DNA of 15,580 bases, from positions 1 through 15,580 of the forward strand of contig CABSMV010000038.1 in NCBI GenBank assembly GCA_902478935.1, written 5' to 3'. This document shows, one piece after another, positions 6,418 to 13,247 of this stretch (its first letter is position 1; the number at the start of each line of letters is the position of its first letter). The DNA comes from an uncultured Collinsella sp. (GTDB lineage: Bacteria; Actinomycetota; Coriobacteriia; Coriobacteriales; Coriobacteriaceae). The notes under the pieces were generated by a model that was not told the origin of the DNA, made no database searches, and saw only the letters and a program-made list of their open reading frames with translations. The position numbers were made by a program, and so were the translations under genes.

Positions 6418-6636
6418 CTATTTGTAGCGATAGGTGATGCGGCCGCGGGTCAGGTCGTACGGGGAAAGCTCCACGACAACCCTGTCACCGGGGAGAATAC
6501 GGATGTAATTCATTCGGATCTTGCCAGAAATGTTGCACAGAACCGAATGACCGTTCTCGAGCTCGACCTTAAACATGGCATTGGGCAGCGGTTCCTTTAC
6601 CGTACCCTCGAGCTCAATTGCGTCTTCCTTCTTCAC
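6418..6636 (-). CDS. infA: Translation initiation factor IF-1
   Basis: 72 residues from the GTG at 6636 (MKKEDAIELEGTVKE), matching the usual 72-residue IF-1. IF-1 is a single OB-fold protein that blocks the ribosomal A site during initiation. LPNAMFKVELENGHSVLCNISGKIR and NYIRILPGD...VELSPYDLTRGRITYRYK are diagnostic. A TTG two codons upstream (6642) is the alternative start; neither has a strong SD (only an AGAAAGA stretch 9 nt before the GTG). A good promoter lies 40-68 nt upstream, making infA the first gene of the alpha-operon transcript here. Confidence 0.96.
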   Translation of the reverse strand: MKKEDAIELEGTVKEPLPNAMFKVELENGHSVLCNISGKIRMNYIRILPGDRVVVELSPYDLTRGRITYRYK

Positions 6637-6675
6637 AAGCAATCATCTTTCTCTAGAAAACGACAGCGATTGAGT

Positions 6676-6704
6676 ATTCTACAACACGTATGCACGCATC
6701 GTAA
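6676..6704 (-). promoter_or_regulatory. Predicted promoter of infA and the alpha operon
   Basis: On the minus strand, -35 TTACGA (6704-6699), a 17-nt spacer and -10 TAGAAT (6681-6676; five of six match TATAAT). The start would be near 6669, giving a short leader of about 33 nt before infA. It lies just downstream of the large hairpin behind map, consistent with a new transcription unit. Confidence 0.5.
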
Positions 6705-6740
6705 TAACTTCGTAATGGCTCCACAACTAAGTGGAACTTG

Positions 6741-6757
6741 TTACATTTGAAATGTAA
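6741..6757. promoter_or_regulatory. 17-nt perfect palindrome upstream of the infA promoter
   Basis: TTACATTTGAAATGTAA: 8-bp arms around a single central base, centred about 80 nt upstream of the predicted infA start. It could be a DNA operator for a dimeric regulator. Its right arm (6749-6757) is also part of the outer arm of the 131-nt hairpin, so the two structures cannot form at once in RNA. Confidence 0.6.
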
Positions 6758-6878
6758 AACAAAGCCGTTCCCTGATGCCCAAGATCGCCTTGAAATGAGA
6801 AGGCATAGACCTTGGGGTCATGCCTTCGAAATTGAAAGGCGAGGTTGGGCATCAGGGGGCGGCGACTTTTACATTTCA
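6748..6878 (-). repeat. 131-nt long hairpin at the map 3' end
   Basis: Nearly the whole segment folds back on itself. Pairs: 6748-6759 with 6867-6878 (12 bp, perfect); 6764-6782 with 6845-6863 (19 bp, two G-U); 6786-6791 with 6836-6841 (6 bp); 6799-6806 with 6820-6827 (8 bp); 6808-6811 with 6816-6819, closing a 4-nt loop. The right outer arm contains the last two codons and stop of map. On the minus strand the 19-bp stem is followed by TTTGTTTTAC, so it may terminate the map transcript. RNase III processing or a small palindromic mobile element are alternatives; no flanking target duplication was seen. Confidence 0.85.
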
Positions 6879-7657
6879 CCGCCTTGGAGCGAACACCAAG
6901 CACCTTGCGCATCCGTGGTGAGAATCACCGGGCCGTCATTGGTAATGGCGACGGTGTTCTCGTAGTGCGCGGCGGGCAGGTGGTCGTTGGTCGTGACGAT
7001 CCAACCGTCGGAGCCCGTGCTCACATGGTTGGAACCCATCGTAACCATCGGCTCGATGGCAATGACCATGCCGGCCTGGAGGCGAACGCCCCTCCCCTTC
7101 TTTCCATAGTTAGGAACGTTGGGGTCCTCGTGCATCACGCGGCCAATGCCATGGCCCACATAATCGCGAAGCACGCCGTAACCGTGAGACTCGGCGAGGG
7201 ACTGAACGGCATAACCGACGTCCCCGATATGGTTACCGGGAACAGCCTGCTCGATGGCAGCCTTAAGGCAATCGCGCGTGATCTCGCACAAAGCCTTGGC
7301 TTCGGGCGTGGGGGTGCCGACGAAAAACGTCCAAGCGTTATCGCCGACCCAACCGTCGACAACGGCTCCCGTATCGATGGAGATGATATCGCCATCGCGC
7401 AGGATCATGTCTGGGTTGGGAATACCGTGTACCACGGCATCGTTAATCGATGCGCAAATGGTTCCGGGAAACCCGCCGTAACCCTTAAAGGCTGGGATGC
7501 CACCATGCATGCGGATAATCTGCTCCGCGAGCTGATCGAGCTCAAAGGTGGAAACGCCGGGGCGCACCATGGCTCCAACGTGGCGGAGCGCCATCTTAGA
7601 TAGCGCTCCTGCCTTCTTCATCTGCTCGATTTGCGTTGCAGACTTAATCTTGATCAT
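6869..7657 (-). CDS. map: Methionine aminopeptidase, type I
   Basis: 262 residues. It removes the initiator Met from nascent proteins in the cytosol, using two divalent metal ions. The five metal ligands are present: D95 (SIDTG), D106 (VGDNAW), H169 (GHGIG), E202 (IEPM) and E233 (HYENT); H77 in NDAVVHGIP is the substrate-side His. There is no type II insert and no N-terminal zinc-finger extension. The start ATG overlaps the adk stop (ATGA), indicating translational coupling. The last residues (AWCSLQGGEM) extend a little past the usual end, and the final codons lie inside a long hairpin arm. Confidence 0.98.
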   Translation of the reverse strand: MIKIKSATQIEQMKKAGALSKMALRHVGAMVRPGVSTFELDQLAEQIIRMHGGIPAFKGYGGFPGTICASINDAVVHGIPNPDMILRDGDIISIDTGAVVDGWVGDNAWTFFVGTPTPEAKALCEITRDCLKAAIEQAVPGNHIGDVGYAVQSLAESHGYGVLRDYVGHGIGRVMHEDPNVPNYGKKGRGVRLQAGMVIAIEPMVTMGSNHVSTGSDGWIVTTNDHLPAAHYENTVAITNDGPVILTTDAQGAWCSLQGGEM

Positions 7658-8280
7658 AGACCGAGAGCCTCTTTGACATCCCCGTACACGGTCTCGCGAG
7701 CCTGGTCACCGTTGACCGACTTGAGCAGACCCTGGCCACGATAGTAGTCGACGAGCGGGCTCGTGGACTTCTCGTAGACGTCGAGACGGTTCTTGATGGT
7801 CTCGGGCTTGTCGTCGTCGCGCTGATACATCTCGCCGCCACACTTGGGGCAGGTAGCATCGGCAGCGGTGCCGGTGTAACCGCAGGCGCGGCAGGTGCGA
7901 CGCGAAGACAGACGATCGATAATGACCTCGGGGGCCACATCGACCAGAAGGGCGCAGTCGATCTCGAGACCCATGGCGGAGAGCTCGGAATCGAGCGTCA
8001 CGGCCTGGGCGGTGTTGCGCGGGAAGCCGTCGAGGATGAAGCCCTGCTGGGCGTCATCGGCGGCAAGGCGCTCCTTGACAAGGTCGATCACGAGCTGATC
8101 GGGAACGAGCTCGCCAGCGTCCATGTACTTCTTAGCCTGAATACCAAGCTCGGTGCCACCCTTGACGGCAGCACGCAGCAGGTCGCCCGTGGAAATGTGA
8201 GCGACGCCAAACTCGGCGACGAGCTCCTGTGCGACGGTACCCTTACCGGCACCCGGAGCTCCGAGCAATACGAGGTTCAT
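7654..8280 (-). CDS. adk: Adenylate kinase, zinc-lid form
   Basis: 208 residues. It interconverts ATP + AMP and 2 ADP. The P-loop is GAPGAGKGT at 7-15; ISTGDLLRAA, GFILDGFPRN and DRLSSRRTC follow in the family order. The LID has four Cys (CRACGY and CPKCGG), the zinc-binding lid common in Gram-positives. ATG at 8280 has GAGGAGG 7 nt upstream; the TTG two codons earlier is rejected. It sits 18 nt after secY and overlaps map by 4 nt, the classic secY-adk-map order. Confidence 0.98.
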   Translation of the reverse strand: MNLVLLGAPGAGKGTVAQELVAEFGVAHISTGDLLRAAVKGGTELGIQAKKYMDAGELVPDQLVIDLVKERLAADDAQQGFILDGFPRNTAQAVTLDSELSAMGLEIDCALLVDVAPEVIIDRLSSRRTCRACGYTGTAADATCPKCGGEMYQRDDDKPETIKNRLDVYEKSTSPLVDYYRGQGLLKSVNGDQARETVYGDVKEALGL

Positions 8281-8298
8281 GAGCAATCCTCCTCTAGC

Positions 8299-9585
8299 CT
8301 ATTTAAAGAATCCATCGTAATCATACATCTTGATCTGGCCTTCGAGCTTATCGACCGTGTCGAGCACGACGCCGACCATGATGAGGATGGACGTGCCGCC
8401 AAATGCCTGGATCAGCTGGTTACCCGTAAAGGAGAAGATGATCGAAGGCACGATGGCGATGAGCGCCAAAAAGACAGCGCTGGGAAGCGTAATCTTGTTG
8501 AGCGCGTTCTTGATGTAGGCCGCGGTAGCCCTACCCGGACGCACGCCCGGAATAAAGCCGCCCTGCTTCTTAAGGTTGTCGGCCGTGTCATCGGGGTTGA
8601 ACACCATGGAGGTGTAGAAGTACGCGAAGAACACGATGAGGACAACGTTAAGCACCCAGTTGAGCCAGCCGCGCGAAAGCGCAGAGGCAACTGCCTGGAT
8701 CCAGCCGATGCCGGGGAAGAACACGGCAATCTGAGCCGGGAAGTACAGCAGCGCCGAAGCGAAGATGATCGGCACGACACCCGCGGTGTTGACCTTGATG
8801 GGCAGGTAGGTGGTCTGGCCACCCATCATGCGACGGCCCACGACGCGCTTAGCGTAGGAGACCGGGATGCGGCGCTGGCCGCGCTCAAGGAAAACAATCA
8901 ACGGGATAACCAGCAGGATGATGGCGCAGATGATCACCATGGTGATGATGCCACCGGCATTGCCCTCGGTGCTGGAGAAGATAGCCTGCGGCAGACCGGC
9001 CATGATGTTCGCAAAGATGATCAGCGACATGCCATTGCCGATACCGCGCTGGGTGATGAGCTCACCAATCCACATGATCAGCATGGCGCCCGCGGTGAGC
9101 GTGCCGACGATCATGAGGTCGAAGATGAACTCGGGAGCACCGGCGCCATTAAAGCTGATGCCGAAGCTCTTAAAGAGGAAGAGGTAACCCACGGAGTTGA
9201 GGATTGCCAGAGCCAGGGTGAGGTAACGCGAATACTGCGTAATCTTGGTCTGACCGACCTCGCCCTCGCGGGCAAGCTCATGCAGGGAAGGCACAACGGC
9301 CTGGAGCATCTGGAGGATGATCGAGCTGGTGATGTAAGGCATGATGCCCAGCGAAAACACCGACACATAGCTCAACGCGCCGCCAGAGAAAAGATTCAGG
9401 AGGGCCATAGCACCTGCGGCGACCGAATTGTTATCGGTCGAGAAAAGGCCCAGCATCCCCTGGAAGGGAATGCCGGGCACAGGAACGTGCGCACCAATGC
9501 GGTACACGACGAGCATAGCTATGGTAAAAAGAATCTTTTCGCGCAATTCTTTGATGCGGAAAGCATTCTTAAGACCATTTAGCAC
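8299..9585 (-). CDS. secY: Preprotein translocase channel subunit SecY (GTG start)
   Basis: 428 residues, an integral membrane protein with about ten hydrophobic segments. It forms the SecYEG channel for protein export and membrane insertion. Seen: the N-terminus LKNAFRIKELREKILFTIAML then YRIGAHVPVPGI; the plug-adjacent MPYITSSIILQML; GIGNGMSLIIFANI; the cytosolic loop ERGQRRIPVSYAKR that contacts SecA and the ribosome; and VLDTVDKLEGQIKMYDYDGF at the C-terminus. The start is GTG at 9585, inside the last codons of rplO (7-nt overlap with its stop), so translation is probably coupled. Confidence 0.98.
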   Translation of the reverse strand: MLNGLKNAFRIKELREKILFTIAMLVVYRIGAHVPVPGIPFQGMLGLFSTDNNSVAAGAMALLNLFSGGALSYVSVFSLGIMPYITSSIILQMLQAVVPSLHELAREGEVGQTKITQYSRYLTLALAILNSVGYLFLFKSFGISFNGAGAPEFIFDLMIVGTLTAGAMLIMWIGELITQRGIGNGMSLIIFANIMAGLPQAIFSSTEGNAGGIITMVIICAIILLVIPLIVFLERGQRRIPVSYAKRVVGRRMMGGQTTYLPIKVNTAGVVPIIFASALLYFPAQIAVFFPGIGWIQAVASALSRGWLNWVLNVVLIVFFAYFYTSMVFNPDDTADNLKKQGGFIPGVRPGRATAAYIKNALNKITLPSAVFLALIAIVPSIIFSFTGNQLIQAFGGTSILIMVGVVLDTVDKLEGQIKMYDYDGFFK

Positions 9586-10028
9586 GGCAGCTCGACCTTT
9601 CCGCCGGCGGCCTCGATCTTGGCCTGCGCAGAAGCGCTGACCTTGTCGACCTTGACCGTGAACTTCTTGGTGAGCTCACCATTGCCGAGCACCTTGACGG
9701 GCTCGAACTCGCTCTTGGTGATGCGAGCGGCCTTAAGAGCGGCGCCGTCGATCACAGCGCCGTCCTCGAACTTACGCTCGAGACGCTCAACGTTAACAGC
9801 GGTGTACTCGATACGACGGGGGTTACGGAAGCCCGGAAGCTTGGGCAGGCGCATAGCCAGCGGAGTCTGGCCGCCCTCGAAGCCGGCACCCTTGGTGCCA
9901 CCAGAGCGGGAACCCTGGCCCTTCTGACCGCGGCCAGAAGTGGTGCCGTGACCCGAAGAATTGCCACGGCCGACGCGCTTGCGGTTCTTGGTGGAACCGG
10001 GCGCGGGAGTAAGATCGTGAAGCTGCAT
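9579..10028 (-). CDS. rplO: 50S ribosomal protein L15
   Basis: 149 residues. L15 is a late-assembling 50S protein. The start MQLHDLTPAPGS then the Gly/Arg-rich loop RVGRGNSSGHGTTSGRGQKGQ (18-38) and LPKLPGFRNP are diagnostic; the C-terminal globular domain ends KIEAAGGKVELPC. GAGGAG lies 6 nt before ATG 10028, and the rpmD stop is within this SD region (3-nt gap). Confidence 0.98.
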   Translation of the reverse strand: MQLHDLTPAPGSTKNRKRVGRGNSSGHGTTSGRGQKGQGSRSGGTKGAGFEGGQTPLAMRLPKLPGFRNPRRIEYTAVNVERLERKFEDGAVIDGAALKAARITKSEFEPVKVLGNGELTKKFTVKVDKVSASAQAKIEAAGGKVELPC

Positions 10029-10031
10029 TTG

Positions 10032-10214
10032 CTACTCCTCTACAATCTCGACAAGGTGCTTGACCTTGAAGATCATGCCGCGGACGGACTCGTTGTCAGC
10101 AATCTCGCGAACCTCGCGGATCCTGTGGAGACCGAGGGCACGGACAGTACGGACCTGGTCCTGCTTGCAACCGTTGGTGCTGCGGACCTGCTTGATCTTG
10201 ATGGTGTCAGCCAT
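10032..10214 (-). CDS. rpmD: 50S ribosomal protein L30
   Basis: 60 residues, full length for bacterial L30. IKIKQVRSTNGCKQDQVRTVRALGL and the end FKVKHLVEIVEE fit the family pattern. It begins 2 nt after the rpsE stop; its SD AAGGAG is inside the last codons of rpsE. L30 is absent from some bacteria but regularly placed here between rpsE and rplO. Confidence 0.97.
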   Translation of the reverse strand: MADTIKIKQVRSTNGCKQDQVRTVRALGLHRIREVREIADNESVRGMIFKVKHLVEIVEE

Positions 10215-10216
10215 GC

Positions 10217-10741
10217 TTAGTTCTCCTTACCGACGAACATCTCGGAGACCGTCAGGCCACGGCGAGCCGCGACGTCCTCAGGGCTGGAGAGCTCCTTGAG
10301 GCCCTCGACGGCAGCCTTGATGATGTTGAGGCCGTTGTCGGTACCGAGGGACTTGGACAGGACGTTCTTGATGCCAGCAAGCTCGAAGAGGGGACGCACA
10401 GCGCCGCCGGCGATAACGCCGGTACCCTCGACAGCGGGCTTGATGATGATGCGGCCGGCACCAAAGTGGCCGAGAACCTCGTGCGGGATGGTGCCCTGCT
10501 CGGTCACCGGCACGTGGAACATGTTCTTCTTGGCATCGAGAGATGCCTTGGAGATGGCCATGGGCACCTCAGCGGACTTGCCCATGCCAACGCCGACGTT
10601 GCCCTTGCCGTCGCCAACGACGACGAGAGCGACGAGGCTCATGCGACGACCACCCTTGACGGTCTTCGACACGCGGTTGATGTAAACGACGCGCTCCTCG
10701 AACTCGGAGGCCTCGCGCTGCTGCTTCTGATTACGAGCCAT
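10217..10741 (-). CDS. rpsE: 30S ribosomal protein S5
   Basis: 174 residues. S5 lies at the mRNA entry channel and affects decoding accuracy. The double-stranded-RNA-binding-like domain has EFEERVVYINRVSKTVKGGRRMSL and GDGKGNVGVGMGKSAEVP (about 13-61). The C-terminal domain has GAGRIIIKPA, GTGVIAGGAVRPLFELAGI and KSLGTDNGLNIIKA. The SD GGAGG overlaps the rplR stop (TAGGAGG), 10 nt before ATG 10741. Confidence 0.98.
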   Translation of the reverse strand: MARNQKQQREASEFEERVVYINRVSKTVKGGRRMSLVALVVVGDGKGNVGVGMGKSAEVPMAISKASLDAKKNMFHVPVTEQGTIPHEVLGHFGAGRIIIKPAVEGTGVIAGGAVRPLFELAGIKNVLSKSLGTDNGLNIIKAAVEGLKELSSPEDVAARRGLTVSEMFVGKEN

Positions 10742-10755
10742 GTGCTACATACCTC

Positions 10756-11124
10756 CTAGAACTCGAGACCGGCGGCACGAGCACCGTCGGCGAGGGCCTT
10801 GACGCGGCCATGGTAGATACGGCCACCGCGATCGAAGGCGACCTTGGTGATGCCGGCCTCGATGGCGCGCTTGCCAACGAGCTGACCGACCTTCTCCGCA
10901 GCCTCCTTGTTCGAGGTGTGGGTGCCCTTGAACTCGGCCTCGAGGGTCGAGGCAGAGACGAGCGTCAGGCTGGAGCCCTTGCTGTCGTCGATGATCTGGG
11001 CATAGATGTTGGCGTTAGTACGGGTCACGCGAAGACGCGGACGCTCGGAGGTACCCGAGACCTTGCCGCGCACACGACGCTGACGACGCTTGAGGCCTTC
11101 CAGCTTCGCCTTATGCTTGTTCAT
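10756..11124 (-). CDS. rplR: 50S ribosomal protein L18
   Basis: 122 residues. L18 binds 5S rRNA together with L5 and L25. The basic N-terminus (KRRQRRVRGKVSGTSERPRLRV), NIYAQIIDD, the TLVSAST motif and the ending FDRGGRIYHGRVKALADGARAAGLEF are typical. AGGAG is 7 nt before ATG 11124. It is separated from rplF by 75 nt containing a hairpin. Confidence 0.98.
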   Translation of the reverse strand: MNKHKAKLEGLKRRQRRVRGKVSGTSERPRLRVTRTNANIYAQIIDDSKGSSLTLVSASTLEAEFKGTHTSNKEAAEKVGQLVGKRAIEAGITKVAFDRGGRIYHGRVKALADGARAAGLEF

Positions 11125-11152
11125 ACGTAAACTCCTAAAAAGGTTGATCTTG

Positions 11153-11174
11153 CCAGCACCTGACGGGGTGCTGG
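11153..11174 (-). other. Intercistronic hairpin rplF-rplR
   Basis: A perfect 8-bp stem CCAGCACC/GGTGCTGG with a 6-nt loop, in the 75-nt gap between rplF and rplR. No T tract immediately follows in the direction of transcription (CAAGATCAACC comes first), so it is more likely an RNA structure affecting expression of the distal genes than a terminator. Confidence 0.6.
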
Positions 11175-11199
11175 TCTTATGCGAGTGAGTCGGTTACGA

Positions 11200-11736
11200 C
11201 TACTTGGCGGCCTTACCCAGCTTGCGGCGGATGTGCTCGCCAACGTAGTGGATACCCTTGCCCTTGTAAGGCTCGGGAGGACGATGGCCGCGGATCTCAG
11301 CGGCGATCTGACCGACCTGCTGCTTGTTGATACCCTTGACGTTCACGTGGGTGTTGTCGGGAACCTCGAAGGTGATGCCCTCGGGAGCCTCGACGATCAC
11401 GGGGTGCGAGAAGCCCAGGGAGAACTCGAGGTTCTTGCCCTTCTGCTGCACGCGGTAACCGACGCCGGCGAGCTCGAGCTTCTTCTCGAAGCCCTCGGAA
11501 ACGCCAACAACCATGTTGTGGATGAGGGCGCGGGTGAGGCCGTGGCGGGCACGGGTCTCACGCTCGTCGTCGGGACGGGAAACGGTGAGGACGTTGTCCT
11601 CGACGTTGATAGCGAGCTTCTCAAAGACATCGAGCTCGAGCTGGCCCTTGGGGCCCTTGACGACAACGTTGTTGCCGTTGACTGCCACTTCGACTCCGGC
11701 GGGAATCTGGACAGGCTTATTACCGATACGAGACAC
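11200..11736 (-). CDS. rplF: 50S ribosomal protein L6 (GTG start)
   Basis: 178 residues, two tandem L6 folds. L6 sits near the factor-binding site of the 50S subunit. MSRIGNKPVQIPAGVEV at the start, NMVVGVSEGFEKKLELAGVGYR in the middle, and the C-terminal signature VNVKGINKQQVGQIAAEIRGHRPPEPYKGKGIHY are diagnostic. The start is GTG at 11736 with AAGGAG 6 nt upstream. Confidence 0.98.
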   Translation of the reverse strand: MSRIGNKPVQIPAGVEVAVNGNNVVVKGPKGQLELDVFEKLAINVEDNVLTVSRPDDERETRARHGLTRALIHNMVVGVSEGFEKKLELAGVGYRVQQKGKNLEFSLGFSHPVIVEAPEGITFEVPDNTHVNVKGINKQQVGQIAAEIRGHRPPEPYKGKGIHYVGEHIRRKLGKAAK

Positions 11737-11769
11737 GGTGATCTCCTTTCCTTCTACCTACCGAGCGAA

Positions 11770-12168
11770 TTACCAGACGTAAGCGATGATCTCGCCGCCG
11801 ACGTTGTGCTTGCGAGCATCGCGGTCGGTCATGACGCCATGGCTGGTGGAAATAATGGCGGTACCAAGGCCACCGCGGACGCGGGGCATGTCGGCAACGC
11901 CGGTGTACTTACGCAGGCCCGGCTTGGAAATGCGGCGGATGCCGTTGATGACCTTAGCCTTCTTGGGACCATACTTAAGCGTGATGTGCAGAGTCTTCTG
12001 GGGAACGGTGTCCTCGACATCGTAGCCCTCGATGTAGCCCTCCTCGTGCAGAACACGAGCGATCTCGACGAGCTTCTTGCTGCTCGGCATGGAGACCGTG
12101 GCCTTGTTCACAGAGTTAGCGTTACGGATGCGCGTAAGCATATCTGCGATCGGGTCTGTAAGGTTCAT
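11770..12168 (-). CDS. rpsH: 30S ribosomal protein S8
   Basis: 132 residues. S8 binds helix 21 of 16S rRNA and in E. coli represses the spc operon. Seen: MNLTDPIADMLTRIRNANSV, then MPSSKKLVEIARVLHEEGYI, and the C-terminal signature GVADMPRVRGGLGTAIISTSHGVMTDRDARK. AAGGAG is 7 nt before ATG 12168. It follows rpsN after a 119-nt gap that contains a hairpin. Confidence 0.98.
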   Translation of the reverse strand: MNLTDPIADMLTRIRNANSVNKATVSMPSSKKLVEIARVLHEEGYIEGYDVEDTVPQKTLHITLKYGPKKAKVINGIRRISKPGLRKYTGVADMPRVRGGLGTAIISTSHGVMTDRDARKHNVGGEIIAYVW

Positions 12169-12209
12169 ACAGATTCTCCTTCGTTCTTGATGAACACGTG
12201 CTCTTGGTT

Positions 12210-12232
12210 CTTCGCCGCCCTTAACGGCAAAG
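12210..12232. other. Intercistronic hairpin rpsN-rpsH
   Basis: An 8-bp stem (minus strand CTTTGCCG with CGGCGAAG, one G-U pair) with a 7-nt loop, in the 119-nt gap between rpsN and rpsH. On the minus strand it is preceded by AAAAAGG. On the plus strand it is followed by five T, so it would terminate antisense transcripts rather than the operon mRNA. Confidence 0.55.
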
Positions 12233-12287
12233 CCTTTTTAGCGCGTTTTCCCTGTTCCAAACTGATGCTTGAAACGCTGGTAGTGAC

Positions 12288-12473
12288 TTACCAGCTGGCC
12301 TTCTTAACGCCGGGAAGCTCGCCCTTGAGTGCAAGCTCGCGGAAGCAGACACGGCACAGGCCGAACTTGCGGTACACAGAGTGCGGACGGCCGCAGCGCT
12401 GGCAGCGCGTGTACTCACGAGTAGAGAACTTCTGCTTGCGATTGCACTTGACGATCATCGATGTCTTAGCCAC
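12288..12473 (-). CDS. rpsN: 30S ribosomal protein S14, zinc-binding short form
   Basis: 61 residues, the short zinc-containing S14 (often labelled type Z). C24, C27, C40 and C43 in YTRCQRCGRPH and FGLCRVCF form the zinc site; the ending GELPGVKKASW is the family's. The start is GTG at 12473 with GAGGAGG 6 nt upstream. A second methionine at residue 6 is too internal. It lies between rplE and rpsH in the standard order. Confidence 0.98.
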   Translation of the reverse strand: MAKTSMIVKCNRKQKFSTREYTRCQRCGRPHSVYRKFGLCRVCFRELALKGELPGVKKASW

Positions 12474-12502
12474 TTATATCCTCCTCACATAGAGTATTGT
12501 TC

Positions 12503-12544
12503 GCCCCAAGCGCCGCCCCCTTGTGGGAACGGCGCTTATAGGGC
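12503..12544 (-). other. Strong intercistronic hairpin rplE-rpsN
   Basis: A perfect 8-bp GC-rich stem (12508-12515 AAGCGCCG with 12530-12537 CGGCGCTT) is capped by an inner CCC/GGG pair set and extended below by GCCC (12503-12506) with GGGC (12541-12544). It begins 8 nt after the rplE stop. No T tract follows on the minus strand. Confidence 0.7.
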
Positions 12545-12552
12545 AGGTGAAC

Positions 12553-13110
12553 CTATTTCTTGAACGGGAAACCGAAGGCGTCCAGAAGGGCCTTGGCCTC
12601 CTCATCGGTGTTGGCGGTGGTCACGAAAGTGATGTCCATACCACGCTGGTGATCGACGGAGTCGAAGTCGATCTCGGGGAAGATGAGCTGCTCGGTGACG
12701 CCCATGGAGAAGTTACCACGGCCGTCGAAGCTCTTGGCGGAAATGCCGCGGAAGTCGCGGATACGGGGGATCGCGACGGAGGTCAGACGATCGAAGAACT
12801 CCCACATACGGTCGCCACGCAGGGTAACCTTGCAGCCGATCGGCATACCAGCGCGCAGGCGGAAGGTAGCGATGGACTTACGGGCACGGGTGATCATCGG
12901 CTGCTGTCCGGTGATGGCGCGCAGGTCGCGCACGGCACCGTCGATGGCCTTGGAATCGGTAGCGGCCTCGCCGACACCCATGTTCACGACGATCTTCTCA
13001 AACTTGGGGATCATCATGACGTTCTCGTACTGGAACTTGTCCTGAAGCTGCTGCTTGACCTCGTTGTTGTACTTGGTCTTCAGGCGCGGCACATACTTCT
13101 CTTCTGCCAT
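12553..13110 (-). CDS. rplE: 50S ribosomal protein L5
   Basis: 185 residues. L5 binds 5S rRNA and contacts P-site tRNA. MAEEKYVPRLKTKYNNEV, MIPKFEKIVVNMGVGEA, TGQQPMITRARKSIATFRLRAGMPIG, TLRGDRMWEFFDRL and DFRGIS...GNFSMGV.EQLIFPEI are diagnostic. AAGGAG is 6 nt before ATG 13110. It is the first r-protein gene of this block. The gene normally upstream, rplX (L24), is not there; reading all frames in the 130 nt upstream shows no L24 C-terminus. Instead there is a promoter and a structured leader. Confidence 0.98.
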   Translation of the reverse strand: MAEEKYVPRLKTKYNNEVKQQLQDKFQYENVMMIPKFEKIVVNMGVGEAATDSKAIDGAVRDLRAITGQQPMITRARKSIATFRLRAGMPIGCKVTLRGDRMWEFFDRLTSVAIPRIRDFRGISAKSFDGRGNFSMGVTEQLIFPEIDFDSVDHQRGMDITFVTTANTDEEAKALLDAFGFPFKK

Positions 13111-13241
13111 TGTTCACTCCTTCTTGGGGTTTTAGGCACGGGGCGTGGCCACGATGGGTTGTCCTCGTGCCTCCTGGCTGCATCCGCGCCGCTCATGGCA
13201 TTTTGCGGTTTGGACTCGACGCAGCAGGAGCCGACAAAACA
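13111..13241 (-). promoter_or_regulatory. Structured 5' leader of the rplE transcript
   Basis: From the predicted start near 13241 to rplE the leader is about 131 nt and non-coding. On the minus strand, CTCCTG-CTGC can pair with GCAG-CAGGAG (10 bp around one bulge), enclosing a CCGC/GCGG helix. Closer to the gene, AGGCACG pairs with CGTGCCT (13134-13140 with 13166-13172). The SD AAGGAG follows. Long structured leaders ahead of r-protein genes are often binding sites for an encoded r-protein; which one would bind here is unknown. Confidence 0.45.
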
Positions 13242-13247
13242 ATCGGT

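Noticed and set aside
6748..6878. CRISPR or tRNA-like structure
   Set aside because: There is a single fold-back with no repeat-spacer periodicity and no cloverleaf or T-arm signature. No tRNA, rRNA or CRISPR array was seen anywhere in the window.
8197..9582. 461-codon plus-strand open frame opposite secY and adk
   Set aside because: Antisense shadow of SecY codons; the product is a charged His/Asp-rich low-complexity sequence with no recognisable domain.
11179..12492. 437-codon plus-strand open frame opposite rplF, rpsH and rpsN
   Set aside because: Antisense shadow spanning three real genes and their gaps; no SD and no motif.
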